IMG/VR virus record: IMGVR_UViG_3300032236_001232
Span: 1 to 64,000 of that record
Strand: one strand, 5' to 3'
DNA from: a virus
Length of the DNA: 64,000 bases
Each line of letters opens with the position of its first letter. Position 1 is the first letter of the stretch. Made by a program: the position numbers and the translations under genes. Under the pieces are notes generated by a model. The model did not search any database. It was not told the origin of the DNA and worked only from the letters and a program-made list of their open reading frames with translations. This document shows positions 13,991-21,604 of the stretch, piece after piece.

Positions 13991-14537
13991 TGCTTTCGCA
14001 AATTAAATTCATGTGAACTATCACTGCCATTGCATAACTTAGTGCATGTGCCTTTTTGAAATAATATTCATCATTGGCCGGTTTGATCCATACTTCCTGC
14101 ATTATGGAATCCCAGTCTCGCCCTACTAGATATCTTTTAGCCGGCCTAATCATAGCCAATACTGCTGCCAATTGTTCCACAGTTGTTGGTTTAGTTTGAC
14201 GCAGTAGATTTCCGTGTCCGTTGACATGGAACAGCAAATTAACAAATTCGTCTTGCTCCAGCAGATCCCACAATGGCTCAGTATTCATTAGTCGTTCTAA
14301 ATGCTCATTGTCTTTAACATCTCGATATATGTTGACATTGAGAAAATCTAATTTAAAATAGCCTCTTGTTTCCGCAGTTCGATAATCAATACTGGCCAAC
14401 CCTGTTAAAGGGTTGACGGGTATTTCGTGGCAGTAAACTCCGGTGTTGTGTCGTTTACTGCCATCGAGACTGGCAGGAATGTGCTGAATAATCTCCAGCA
14501 CACTATTACGATCTGCAAAATCAATATCGATATCCAT
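13971..14537 (-). CDS. Miniature DnaE-like (C-family DNA polymerase palm) protein
   Basis: A 188-residue protein strings together, in order, the hallmarks of the bacterial Pol III alpha catalytic region. It starts MDIDIDFADR, like the PDIDVDF catalytic motif (D4 and D6). It continues with YFKLDFLN at 60-67, like KMDFLGL (third Asp, D64), then LRQTKP at 112-117 with LAAVLAMIRP at 123-132. It ends with YFKKAHALSYA at 159-169, like FNKSHAAAYA. Real DnaE is over 1000 residues, so the PHP, most of the fingers and the C-terminal domains are absent. Polymerase activity is doubtful; a decoy or inhibitor of host replication is one possibility. It overlaps the upstream cupin gene by one base. Confidence 0.65.
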   Translation of the reverse strand: MDIDIDFADRNSVLEIIQHIPASLDGSKRHNTGVYCHEIPVNPLTGLASIDYRTAETRGYFKLDFLNVNIYRDVKDNEHLERLMNTEPLWDLLEQDEFVNLLFHVNGHGNLLRQTKPTTVEQLAAVLAMIRPAKRYLVGRDWDSIMQEVWIKPANDEYYFKKAHALSYAMAVIVHMNLICESISHEYS

Positions 14538-14893
14538 TACTGTTGGCTATCGCCCTTGCCCACACGATAATTATCTTCCACACTGTCTGGCGTGCTGACT
14601 TCAATAATGGTGCCTTCTTCAATACAGATTACCTGATGTGGCAACAATGGTTCGTTGCGCCAAGTATCCCCGGCGACCAATGTGCGACTATCTGTTGTGG
14701 CATTACGAGTGTTGATCCAGCGAACTTCAAATCGTCCATCCAGCACATACCAAGTTTCATCTTTCTCAGCATGAAAGTGCATACTGAACCTAGATCCCTT
14801 GTCAAACTTCAGCAGTTTTCCGCAATACTTGTCGTTGGTGGCCCAAATTAATTCGTGGCCCCAACCTTTTTCTACAAAACCTTCTAATCTCAT
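14537..14893 (-). CDS. Cupin protein, phosphomannose-isomerase-like
   Basis: A 118-residue single-domain cupin. The metal-binding motif 1 is seen in MHFHAEKDETWYVLDG (two His, one Glu) and the second half has PHQVICIEEG. The fold matches the C-terminal cupin of type II mannose-6-phosphate isomerase/GDP-mannose pyrophosphorylase and related small proteins. It may act in sugar or nucleotide-sugar metabolism, or simply bind a small ligand. It is coupled to the DnaE-like gene by TAATG at 14537 and to the upstream gene by a 4-base overlap. Confidence 0.75.
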   Translation of the reverse strand: MRLEGFVEKGWGHELIWATNDKYCGKLLKFDKGSRFSMHFHAEKDETWYVLDGRFEVRWINTRNATTDSRTLVAGDTWRNEPLLPHQVICIEEGTIIEVSTPDSVEDNYRVGKGDSQQ

Positions 14894-15588
14894 TTTATTC
14901 CTACCTCTTCACAAATTTCTTTTACCAAAGCGACATCTGCCGGTAATTCTTTAAATCTCTTAATCCAATACGGCACATCAAAAGCAGGAGCAATCATTTC
15001 CAATTGCTCGTCGCTCATTTTGCCAATCATTTCTTTTCCACTGATTGAATTTAGTGTAATCCAGCAACTGATATTTCCATTGCGTATATCATATACAGCA
15101 CGGCTTAGACTGACATAATTGTAATAGTGTGCAAACTCAGCATTTTGTGTATCACCCCATTCCATCATGGTTTTCAAACTGCGCTCTACTGCACTTTCCA
15201 CTGGTTCAATCTTCAGCATGTCATATAGATATGCATCGTATAATTCATCCCTGCACCAGTGATCCAATTTGACACCACTCTTGATCACATGATCTACAAA
15301 GCGATCTGGATATAGTGGATTGACATTGTTAATAAAACTGCCAAACTTTACAAAGGCGTTGTAATAACTGCTTTCGCAAAATTCCTCATAGGTCTTGGGT
15401 TTTTTAGCACCTTGTGTCAATTGCCAAAAGCGATTGAATGCCATAAATCCTGCTTGGACACGCTTTTCATCTCGTTGCATGGCACGACGTTTCTTCTCAC
15501 ACATATGAGCCATGAGAGTTCGCTCTTTCATAAAACTGGTGTTGCAATGAACACACTTGTATGGTTGTGCCAAGATCAAATCACTCAT
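14890..15588 (-). CDS. C2H2-type zinc-finger phage protein
   Basis: A 232-residue protein with an N-terminal zinc finger: CVHC near residues 12-15, followed by a His and Cys at LMAHMCEKK. Helical domains rich in Trp, Tyr and Asp follow. Initiation at 15588 (MSDLILAQPYKC) is preferred because the longer frame at 15612 overlaps the previous gene more. The rest has no family I recognise beyond a memory of similar proteins in T4-like phages. A nucleic-acid-binding or late-transcription role is only inferred from the finger and from its place among replication genes. Confidence 0.6.
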   Translation of the reverse strand: MSDLILAQPYKCVHCNTSFMKERTLMAHMCEKKRRAMQRDEKRVQAGFMAFNRFWQLTQGAKKPKTYEEFCESSYYNAFVKFGSFINNVNPLYPDRFVDHVIKSGVKLDHWCRDELYDAYLYDMLKIEPVESAVERSLKTMMEWGDTQNAEFAHYYNYVSLSRAVYDIRNGNISCWITLNSISGKEMIGKMSDEQLEMIAPAFDVPYWIKRFKELPADVALVKEICEEVGIK

Positions 15589-16045
15589 ATTCTTTGCGTT
15601 GTTTACGATCAAACCCTAGATTATCAAACAGTTCTTGTCGATCTTCTTGTGTCATTAGACTGGCCAACAGTTTAATATCCTCTATCTTTTTAGCAGGATG
15701 CATTTCCGCTAGTAGATTTTCAAATTTGTTGACTTTTTCTTTTTTGCCTGCTGCTAGGTATGGATGATAAGTTGGCGATCCGCCACCAGTTGCAGCAAAC
15801 AATTTCCAAAGCAGTGCTTTGTGATTTTTACTTAGTGTCCAATGATTCTTATTAACAAATTCGTTGGTATTTTCTAAATACCATTCCTGTATATCGCGAT
15901 CGCCTGTGGTATTTGATACATAGCGCATTAGTATATATGGACTGAATGCTTTTTTCTCCTCATCAGTGAGATTGTCATAGAAATCATAATTTCTATTGTC
16001 TACTGCTGCCAATTCACGTTTGATATCAAGTTTTGCTGCGGCCAT
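15581..16045 (-). CDS. Possible clamp-loader small subunit (gp62-like)
   Basis: A 154-residue mainly helical protein with the order FYDNLTDEEKKAFSPYILMRYVSN near residues 22-45. This resembles the F-x-N...PFMINRxLS region of aquatic T4-like gp62 proteins. The C-terminal part (IKLLASLMTQEDRQELFDNLGF) echoes the terminal helices of that subunit. gp62 stabilises the gp44 ATPase ring that loads the sliding clamp. The match is by pattern only and no gp44 or gp45 lies in the window, so another helical replication accessory remains possible. Its first codons were copied into the neighbouring chimeric gene. Confidence 0.4.
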   Translation of the reverse strand: MAAAKLDIKRELAAVDNRNYDFYDNLTDEEKKAFSPYILMRYVSNTTGDRDIQEWYLENTNEFVNKNHWTLSKNHKALLWKLFAATGGGSPTYHPYLAAGKKEKVNKFENLLAEMHPAKKIEDIKLLASLMTQEDRQELFDNLGFDRKQRKEYE

Positions 16046-16223
16046 TATCTTTACTCAAGTAGTATATTACTTTAACACGTTCTAGGGCTTCTTGTAAAGC
16101 GGGATTGGTTAGTGCTGCTCGGTGAATATCTCCCCACAGTTGACTTTCTCTTATTTCGTTGATTAAGTTTTTTCTTCGGTCGCTTACTGAGTGCAATTCT
16201 TGTTTGGTATCAAGTGTTGCCAT
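16026..16223 (-). CDS. Chimeric small protein from a tandem duplication
   Basis: A 65-residue protein. Its first ten residues (MATLDTKQEL) resemble the start of the next gene (MAAAKLDIKREL). Its C-terminal 38 residues copy the end of the upstream gene (ALQEALERVKVIYYLSKDNG against ALQEALERVKVLYYLSKDNG). The underlying DNA at 16041-16100 and 16219-16278 is 55 of 60 identical. It is therefore best explained as a new gene made by duplication of the junction between its two neighbours. Function unknown. Confidence 0.65.
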   Translation of the reverse strand: MATLDTKQELHSVSDRRKNLINEIRESQLWGDIHRAALTNPALQEALERVKVIYYLSKDNGRSKT

Positions 16224-16278
16224 TGTCTTTGCTCAAATAGTATAATACTTTAACACGTTCCAGGGCTTCTTGTAAAGC
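16041..16278. repeat. Tandem direct repeat, 178-bp period
   Basis: The 60-base segments 16041-16100 and 16219-16278 differ at 5 positions, and weaker similarity extends on the left toward 16015/16193. Each copy spans the last codons of one gene, its stop, and the start codon of the next gene. Confidence 0.8.
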
Positions 16279-16515
16279 AGTATTATGTTCAGCAATCTTT
16301 CGTATGTCGGCCCATAATTCTGCTTGTTCGCGTTCGTTTATTAGCGCCCATGCTTTGGCGCTCATAGAGACCAGCACTCGATCGGTTGAGCCTGGTTCCC
16401 TAGCATAAATTGTTTCTCCGTGATCTGGACTTTCGTATATTGGCACAGTTTTACCAGCAGGCCGAATAACTAACCAGTTCGCTTTGACGACTGACTTCTT
16501 TGACGAAATACGCAC
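16210..16515 (-). CDS. Small hypothetical protein, parent of the duplicated copy
   Basis: A 101-residue protein. The N-terminal half is beta-rich (WLVIRPAGKTVPIYES). The C-terminal helix region (LWADIRKIAEHNTALQEALERVKVLYYL) recurs in the next gene. ATG 16515 overlaps the preceding gene by 65 bases; no good start exists between 16515 and ATG 16362, and the intervening sequence looks protein-like, so the long form is kept. The helix-ending pattern is seen in small phage proteins (from memory). Function unknown. Confidence 0.55.
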   Translation of the reverse strand: MRISSKKSVVKANWLVIRPAGKTVPIYESPDHGETIYAREPGSTDRVLVSMSAKAWALINEREQAELWADIRKIAEHNTALQEALERVKVLYYLSKDNGNT

Positions 16516-16954
16516 AGGTTGGGTTGGGACCAGAATGCAGCGGTGTGCATAGCAATTGTCCTGGTTTCATCTTAGGAAAATACCATTTAACATCTTGATA
16601 CACATCAATAATATCAATGTCAAGGAATTCCGGTCTATAACTGCCTAGTGGATTAAAACAGAATGTCCTGAACCCGCGATCGTTCAAACTGGTCAGTGGC
16701 AGCACTTCCATTTCAGGGCCTTCGGGATCACCCACAATGGTGCACCAGTCCAACGGCATAGCAAGTTCGTTGTCGCCGATCTTTAATACAACGGCAGGTC
16801 CTGTAAAACTTTCAAGAAAGATCAGTGGAATAAAAAAATGGTCAGGATTACTGCTGTCGCTGTTATCCAGCACAGCGAATCTTAGATCTTCTTCGATTTC
16901 ATCGGGTAAATCGTTTAGACTGAACATACAGTTGTCAAGAGTGAGTATTTGCAT
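16451..16954 (-). CDS. Conserved phage hypothetical protein next to uvsW
   Basis: A 167-residue protein. The N-terminus LNDLPDEIEEDLRFAVLD and the segment HFFIPLIFLESFTGPAVVLKIGD, followed by PLDWCTIVGD and SLNDRGF, match a pattern I remember in aquatic T4-like phages. That family has no known function. It is a mixed beta/alpha acidic protein. It begins one base after the UvsW stop, probably in the same transcript, so a role in late regulation or recombination is possible but unproven. Confidence 0.65.
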   Translation of the reverse strand: MQILTLDNCMFSLNDLPDEIEEDLRFAVLDNSDSSNPDHFFIPLIFLESFTGPAVVLKIGDNELAMPLDWCTIVGDPEGPEMEVLPLTSLNDRGFRTFCFNPLGSYRPEFLDIDIIDVYQDVKWYFPKMKPGQLLCTPLHSGPNPTCAYFVKEVSRQSELVSYSACW

Positions 16955-16955
16955 A

Positions 16956-18416
16956 TTATTGGTATTTTACTTTTTCAATAGTGAAGGGGTAATGTGCTTC
17001 TTTGTAGAAGCGTTTACGTTCGGTAAGATGACGTTTTGCGTATTTAGAAGCTGCGGTAATATCGTGTATGTTCACAAAGTCTTTGTCGTCGGCTTTTCTA
17101 ATTCCTCGTCCAATGCTTTGAATAACTCGCACAAAACTTTTTCCTGGTTCCAACAAGACCAAATTAAAAATCCGGGGAATATTAATACCGACGGCAGCAA
17201 CGCCATAAGTGGCCACGATAATTTTATTGTCGGCAGTTTTAATTTCGTCATAGTGTTCTTTCCTGTTTTTTGTTTTGACTTCGCCGGATACAAAAACACT
17301 ATCTGGCAAATTTTCAACTAAAAACTTACCACTTTCAATTCTGTCTACTAGGATCAGCGTATTACCGGATTCAGCAATACGACTGATTAACCCAGCAATA
17401 TAAGTCATTCTGACTTCATCGCAGACCAGGTATTTTAATTCTTCTTGATAGCTTCTAAATTCTTTCCATTCGGCAGTCTGAACAATATTTACATGACATT
17501 GACTCAGCACGCCAGACTCCTGCAGAGTATGTGCTTGAACACGATTTACTACTTCGCCTAGACTGGCCTTGATGGCTTGAAATTCATGTTCTGCCTTGGG
17601 AATAGTTCCAGTCAATCCCCACCTGATAGGAGTTTGCGATAAGTTGCGAGTTAATAGGTTTTTTAGAACTTCTGCCTTGGCCATATGGACTTCATCCACC
17701 ATTACTGTTTGAACATTGTCTAATAGTTCTTCCAATCGAGCGGAGGCAAGTTCGTCATAATTCTTGCTATTTTTGTCTAAGATATTGAGACTTTGCCAAG
17801 TGCAGATTGTGTGCGTTCGATCTAGATCTTTTCTATCTCCGTAATAGACTCCTACATCTAAACGGCAATTGATAAAATCTTCTTCGGTTTGTTCCACTAG
17901 ACTTTTGTTGGGCACAATGGTAATTGTACGACCGAATTTTTCACAGATTTTACTCAGTGTTGCTGTGGTGATGGTTTTGCCAAAACCAGTGGCAATTTCC
18001 TGAATACACTGCGGATGTTTGAGAAACATGTTGATAACATCAACTTGATCTTCTCGTAATCTGATAGGTTGGCCGGCAAAACGATGTCCCGTCGGCCAAG
18101 TCAACTCACCCCAAAAATCAGTGTCAATTGCCGCAAAATCCAGGTCGATAGGATTACGGTGATCTTCCAATTCAATATAGAAGTTTCTACCTTCTAGATA
18201 CTCCAATACCTGCGGCAACATGCTCATATAGGTGGTTCCTCCCAGTCCGAAGAAACTGATGCTGCCATCCCACCGACCCAAGCGATAACTGGGGCGAAAA
18301 CGGGCACTAGGGTCTTCATATTTGAATTTTTTGACCAGTGCTTTACGAGTGTCAAGGTCGAGATTTTCTATCTTGACATTGACTTCGTCTTTGATTATTA
18401 CTTTGCAAGAAGCCAT
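16956..18416 (-). CDS. uvsW: UvsW-like ATP-dependent DNA/RNA helicase
   Basis: A 486-residue superfamily 2 helicase. The N-terminal domain (residues 1-110) resembles the DNA-binding domain of T4 UvsW. Walker A ATGFGKT is at 142-148, the Walker B box is VDEVH near 240, LTGT marks motif III, and QSIGRGIRK marks motif VI. UvsW unwinds branched DNA and R-loops and helps switch T4 replication from origin- to recombination-dependent modes. The start overlaps the upstream HARP-like gene by 19 bases. Confidence 0.93.
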   Translation of the reverse strand: MASCKVIIKDEVNVKIENLDLDTRKALVKKFKYEDPSARFRPSYRLGRWDGSISFFGLGGTTYMSMLPQVLEYLEGRNFYIELEDHRNPIDLDFAAIDTDFWGELTWPTGHRFAGQPIRLREDQVDVINMFLKHPQCIQEIATGFGKTITTATLSKICEKFGRTITIVPNKSLVEQTEEDFINCRLDVGVYYGDRKDLDRTHTICTWQSLNILDKNSKNYDELASARLEELLDNVQTVMVDEVHMAKAEVLKNLLTRNLSQTPIRWGLTGTIPKAEHEFQAIKASLGEVVNRVQAHTLQESGVLSQCHVNIVQTAEWKEFRSYQEELKYLVCDEVRMTYIAGLISRIAESGNTLILVDRIESGKFLVENLPDSVFVSGEVKTKNRKEHYDEIKTADNKIIVATYGVAAVGINIPRIFNLVLLEPGKSFVRVIQSIGRGIRKADDKDFVNIHDITAASKYAKRHLTERKRFYKEAHYPFTIEKVKYQ

Positions 18417-19588
18417 GAAAATTCCGTTTGTTTGGGGTTGATTTTTTCGGTGTAGTAGACCAAATTTTCGTGATTTTTCACAAAATCTCTCAGGCTGTAA
18501 TGCACATTATCAAAACCTAAATTGACTACTGTATGAAATTTGATTCCAGATTTAAGCACAGGTTTAGGAAACTTGCCGCTAACAAACACAGCACGAGTAG
18601 TATCTGTGATGGGATTATTAAAACCAGAATTTTTCACAAAATTATTGAAATTTTCGTGGGTTTCTTTGGGTAGCCTAAACATCACACTGACCTCTGCGGA
18701 ATCAATTCCGATATTTTTTAAAAATTCACAACAGGTCTGTAATTTTTCCAATTCACTACCACCGGGAATAATAAACAGCGTTGGCGTCATATATTTTACT
18801 ATATCAGTCAGTGAAAAAATGTCGTATTTTTCACTGTTGATATGGAAATCTTCGCTGGGATTGCTTCTAACAAAATCTCTAGTGTTTTGATTGATTTCAT
18901 CAGTTTTGAGGTATTCCTCAATGTTTTCACCCCAGGTCAAAACTCCTAATTTTCTTGCCTCAAAGACAGATTTTAGTATATTTTCAGACGGAAAAATTGG
19001 AGAATTTTGCGAAAAATTGCGAATTTTTACCCCATCATTTTCTGCCACTAGTATAGGTATATACTGCTCCATGTTTTCGACAATACTATTATATTGTTCG
19101 ACATAGGATTGAAATTCTGTATCCATTTCAAATGAATTTTCTTGGGCAATATTCAGCAAATGTGCAATGCTATATTCGCTTAGAGGAAAAATCCAGCATT
19201 TTTTCTCAGAATCCCATTGGCCTGTGTGATTAACGGTTTTCTTACTTTTAATAGCTTCAATAATTTTTTGATCAAAAGGAAATTCTACCTGGACCGCTTT
19301 ACCATAGTAATCATGCTCAACTACGGTGATGCGTTTGACTGTATTGATTTTTCTAATTCCCAGTCGATATGAGGGATTTTCCAAGAATTGTGAAATATCC
19401 CGACCTGCTTGGGCAGAAATCGCTGATTGGTATCGTTTTAGAATTTTTACCATGGCAGCGCCTTGCTTTTCGGTCAGGCTATTTTTAAAAATGATCTGTT
19501 CGTATATACTGTGGACCAGCCGAGTGTCCCAAGAATTTAAGGGGATGCTGTTTCTAACAGAAAAGATGACAAGATCTTCAATATTCAT
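18398..19588 (-). CDS. HARP-like domain protein coupled to UvsW
   Basis: A 396-residue protein without helicase motifs. Around residues 85-150 it reads VVEHDYYGKAVQVEFPFDQKIIEAI, then GQWDSEKKCWIFPLSEYS. This matches the HARP (HepA-related) fold of the SMARCAL1 annealing helicase: hydrophobic, F-P-(F/Y)-x, and W-D-x-E-K-x-W-x-F-P-L. HARP domains bind forked DNA. In phages such a protein beside UvsW may target the helicase to branch points. The C-terminal half is alpha/beta with no motif found. A candidate sigma70-type promoter lies upstream at 19595-19623. Confidence 0.65.
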   Translation of the reverse strand: MNIEDLVIFSVRNSIPLNSWDTRLVHSIYEQIIFKNSLTEKQGAAMVKILKRYQSAISAQAGRDISQFLENPSYRLGIRKINTVKRITVVEHDYYGKAVQVEFPFDQKIIEAIKSKKTVNHTGQWDSEKKCWIFPLSEYSIAHLLNIAQENSFEMDTEFQSYVEQYNSIVENMEQYIPILVAENDGVKIRNFSQNSPIFPSENILKSVFEARKLGVLTWGENIEEYLKTDEINQNTRDFVRSNPSEDFHINSEKYDIFSLTDIVKYMTPTLFIIPGGSELEKLQTCCEFLKNIGIDSAEVSVMFRLPKETHENFNNFVKNSGFNNPITDTTRAVFVSGKFPKPVLKSGIKFHTVVNLGFDNVHYSLRDFVKNHENLVYYTEKINPKQTEFSWLLAK

Positions 19589-19594
19589 GTGTTT

Positions 19595-19623
19595 ATTATA
19601 CAGTAGAGTTGATTAAAGAGCAA
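19595..19623 (-). promoter_or_regulatory. Candidate sigma70 promoter for the HARP-like/uvsW genes
   Basis: On the minus strand TTGCTC (19623-19618) and TATAAT (19600-19595) are 17 bp apart, just before ATG 19588. The -35 is weak (TTG only) but the -10 is a consensus match. No NATAAATA late motif is present, which fits early or middle expression. Confidence 0.5.
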
Positions 19624-20068
19624 TGTCTTCAAGCCCAGCGGCTCTCAGTTTAATAATGTTGTTGATTTGGTAGCCTTTGATATCCAGCGCTTTGATAATG
19701 CCCAACCATTGGTTTCTCAGCATGGCAAATTCGTTGATAATTTTCTCCATATCAACAACATCGGCTTCGCCTTCTACATATTTTTCACAATCTCTGCTAC
19801 TGAGTGCTCGTTGATAGTTTTCCAAATACTTTCTAAATGCTTTAGATCGTACGCGGCGTAATTCAATATTGAGATATTCTAGCACAGCTTCAATTTCTTG
19901 AAGTTGATTAAATCGCTGTTCAACAATACCAGGCAAGGCCGCCGAAGCCCGCTCCACAATACCGTGGATTTTGACTTCTTTGCGGGCTTGCTCTAGTTCG
20001 TTGTAAAAGTGCGTTAAACAGTCTGGAAGGTGTGCGATATCTCTACTAACTCGGGTATACCAAGTCAT
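19613..20068 (-). CDS. uvsY: UvsY-like recombination mediator
   Basis: A 151-residue helical protein. Its C-terminus (WLGIIKALDIKGYQINNIIKLRAAG) resembles the T4 UvsY ending (AIKSRGFAIKHIQDMRAF): a helix, a G-(Y/F)-x-I turn, then a basic-acidic helix. Its size matches the 137 residues of T4 UvsY. UvsY helps load UvsX recombinase on gp32-coated single-stranded DNA. Position in the same operon as UvsX and gp32 supports the call, but the N-terminal half is not recognisable, so confidence is moderate. Confidence 0.55.
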   Translation of the reverse strand: MTWYTRVSRDIAHLPDCLTHFYNELEQARKEVKIHGIVERASAALPGIVEQRFNQLQEIEAVLEYLNIELRRVRSKAFRKYLENYQRALSSRDCEKYVEGEADVVDMEKIINEFAMLRNQWLGIIKALDIKGYQINNIIKLRAAGLEDIAL

Positions 20069-20325
20069 CAGTGATCCTCATCTTCCTCGTATTTCCAATC
20101 GTCTTCATCGTCTTCATCGTCAACATAGCCATTTTCTTCGTCCATGACTGTTTCGATAGCAGTGTCAAGGTGAGGATCAAAGCCAGATAAGCCTTCAATT
20201 ACGCTCATTTCTACATCGCGGCTGATGAGAAAATCGATGAATTGTGTTGCGGCATTATCACGATTTTTTTCTGGAACATATTCTTTAAAAGTGTCCCAGA
20301 TTTCAATGATGAGATCTTCTTCCAT
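20068..20325 (-). CDS. Small acidic conserved protein between uvsX and uvsY-like genes
   Basis: An 85-residue protein with a helical N-terminus (DLIIEIWDTFKEYVPEKNRD) and a strongly acidic tail (DDEDDEDDWKYEEDEDH). The acidic tail could mimic DNA or contact gp32 or UvsX. GAGGA at the end of uvsX gives its ribosome-binding site, and a 1-base overlap couples it to the UvsY-like gene. I remember similar proteins in T4-like phages but know no function. Confidence 0.7.
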   Translation of the reverse strand: MEEDLIIEIWDTFKEYVPEKNRDNAATQFIDFLISRDVEMSVIEGLSGFDPHLDTAIETVMDEENGYVDDEDDEDDWKYEEDEDH

Positions 20326-20328
20326 TTT

Positions 20329-21381
20329 TTATTCCTCAGTTTCTTCAACAGTTGCAGGGGCGGTTACGATTGAATTGTCCCATTCCAACATGATTGTCAT
20401 TAATTTATCTTCTGTCCAGTTTTTACGGAATTCACTGCTGATTTCCCCGGTCTTCTTGCTAACATATTGTAGCTTATTTCCGCTCTTTGTCAAGATCCCC
20501 ATCTTTTCAAAAAGATCAACAAGCCCACTAGTAGGACTCATGCCAGTTGAATAGGGAATTTTAACCTGAACACTTTCAAAAGGTTTAGCATAACGAGTTT
20601 TCATGATCTTACAGGCTGATCTAATGCCCAACACATCCGTAACTTTGTTACCATCCTCATCCTCTTTGAGTTTGAGTTTTTTCATAGCAACCACAATACT
20701 GGAAGCGTAAACAAATCCTTGACCGCCGCTAATCTTGTCATCTGGGTCAAACATGTCTTGGCTAGCATAGGTATGATTCGTACAAACCATGCCCACATTA
20801 TAATTGCCAAACATATTAACACAGTTGCGGACCAGTGCTGTCAGTGCTTTGGGTTTACGGCCCATGTCGCCTTTTAGGTCGCCTGCTTCAAACTGGTTAA
20901 TGTCAGTAGGAGTCAGCAACATGCCTAAACTGTCAATGACAAAAAGAACTTTAGGACGTTCGTCTTCGGGCATGACCTTGTATTCTTTCATAAACTCATG
21001 AATGGTTTTTGCCACATCATCAATCATGGCCATGTTGAGTTTGAGCAGTTTACCTTCGCTGGTATCCACACCCAAGTCCAGTAGCCATTTTTCGTCCAGA
21101 GCGTTTTCTGTATCTACAAGAACAACATAAATGCCTTGTTCTTGTGCATGACGAATAATGTTGCCGGAGCAGATATAACTCTTACCAGCACCACTTTCAC
21201 CAGCAAATACAGTGACTTTGCCTAATGGAATACCTTTGAAAAAGTCTCCACTGATCAAGTAGTTTAGGGCGTAGTTGCCTGTGCTGACCCAATCAGTGGG
21301 ATCATTAAAACCAATACCAAGTCCGTCGATAGACTTGGTAAGGCTTTTGCGAAATTTTGTAATATCAAAAGCCTTGCTCAT
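20329..21381 (-). CDS. uvsX: UvsX recombinase (RecA family)
   Basis: A 350-residue RecA-family strand-exchange protein. Walker A is GESGAGKS (residues 61-68), Walker B is VLFVIDSLGML near 150, and the DNA-binding loop region contains FDPDDKISGGQG. It drives recombination-dependent replication and repair, with gp32 and probably the UvsY-like protein as partners. It is complete, close to the length of T4 UvsX. The start follows the preceding small gene by one base. Confidence 0.95.
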   Translation of the reverse strand: MSKAFDITKFRKSLTKSIDGLGIGFNDPTDWVSTGNYALNYLISGDFFKGIPLGKVTVFAGESGAGKSYICSGNIIRHAQEQGIYVVLVDTENALDEKWLLDLGVDTSEGKLLKLNMAMIDDVAKTIHEFMKEYKVMPEDERPKVLFVIDSLGMLLTPTDINQFEAGDLKGDMGRKPKALTALVRNCVNMFGNYNVGMVCTNHTYASQDMFDPDDKISGGQGFVYASSIVVAMKKLKLKEDEDGNKVTDVLGIRSACKIMKTRYAKPFESVQVKIPYSTGMSPTSGLVDLFEKMGILTKSGNKLQYVSKKTGEISSEFRKNWTEDKLMTIMLEWDNSIVTAPATVEETEE

Positions 21382-21382
21382 A

Positions 21383-21592
21383 TCAGTCGTCCCTTGGCAT
21401 TTCTGTGGCTTCTTGAACTAGAGCAGTCAGTTGTGCGAGATTACTGACCATAATCTTTGCAGACTTATAGTCCCCATCCTCGTCGCGACCCGAGATTTCA
21501 AACAAGTAGCCGTTATCATACATATTGACAGTGAATGATTCGCACACCTTGGCCAATTTATCGCCAATGGTAGAGATTGTTTTTTTAGTCAT
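21383..21592 (-). CDS. Small hypothetical protein between gp32 and uvsX
   Basis: A 69-residue protein whose body is a short alpha/beta mix (VNMYDNGYLFEISGRDEDGDYKSAKIMV) suggesting a small beta-hairpin domain. It is placed between two single-strand-DNA proteins and cotranscribed with them; its stop is next to the UvsX start. Function unknown. Confidence 0.7.
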   Translation of the reverse strand: MTKKTISTIGDKLAKVCESFTVNMYDNGYLFEISGRDEDGDYKSAKIMVSNLAQLTALVQEATEMPRDD

Positions 21593-21604
21593 GTCAATCT
21601 CCTA

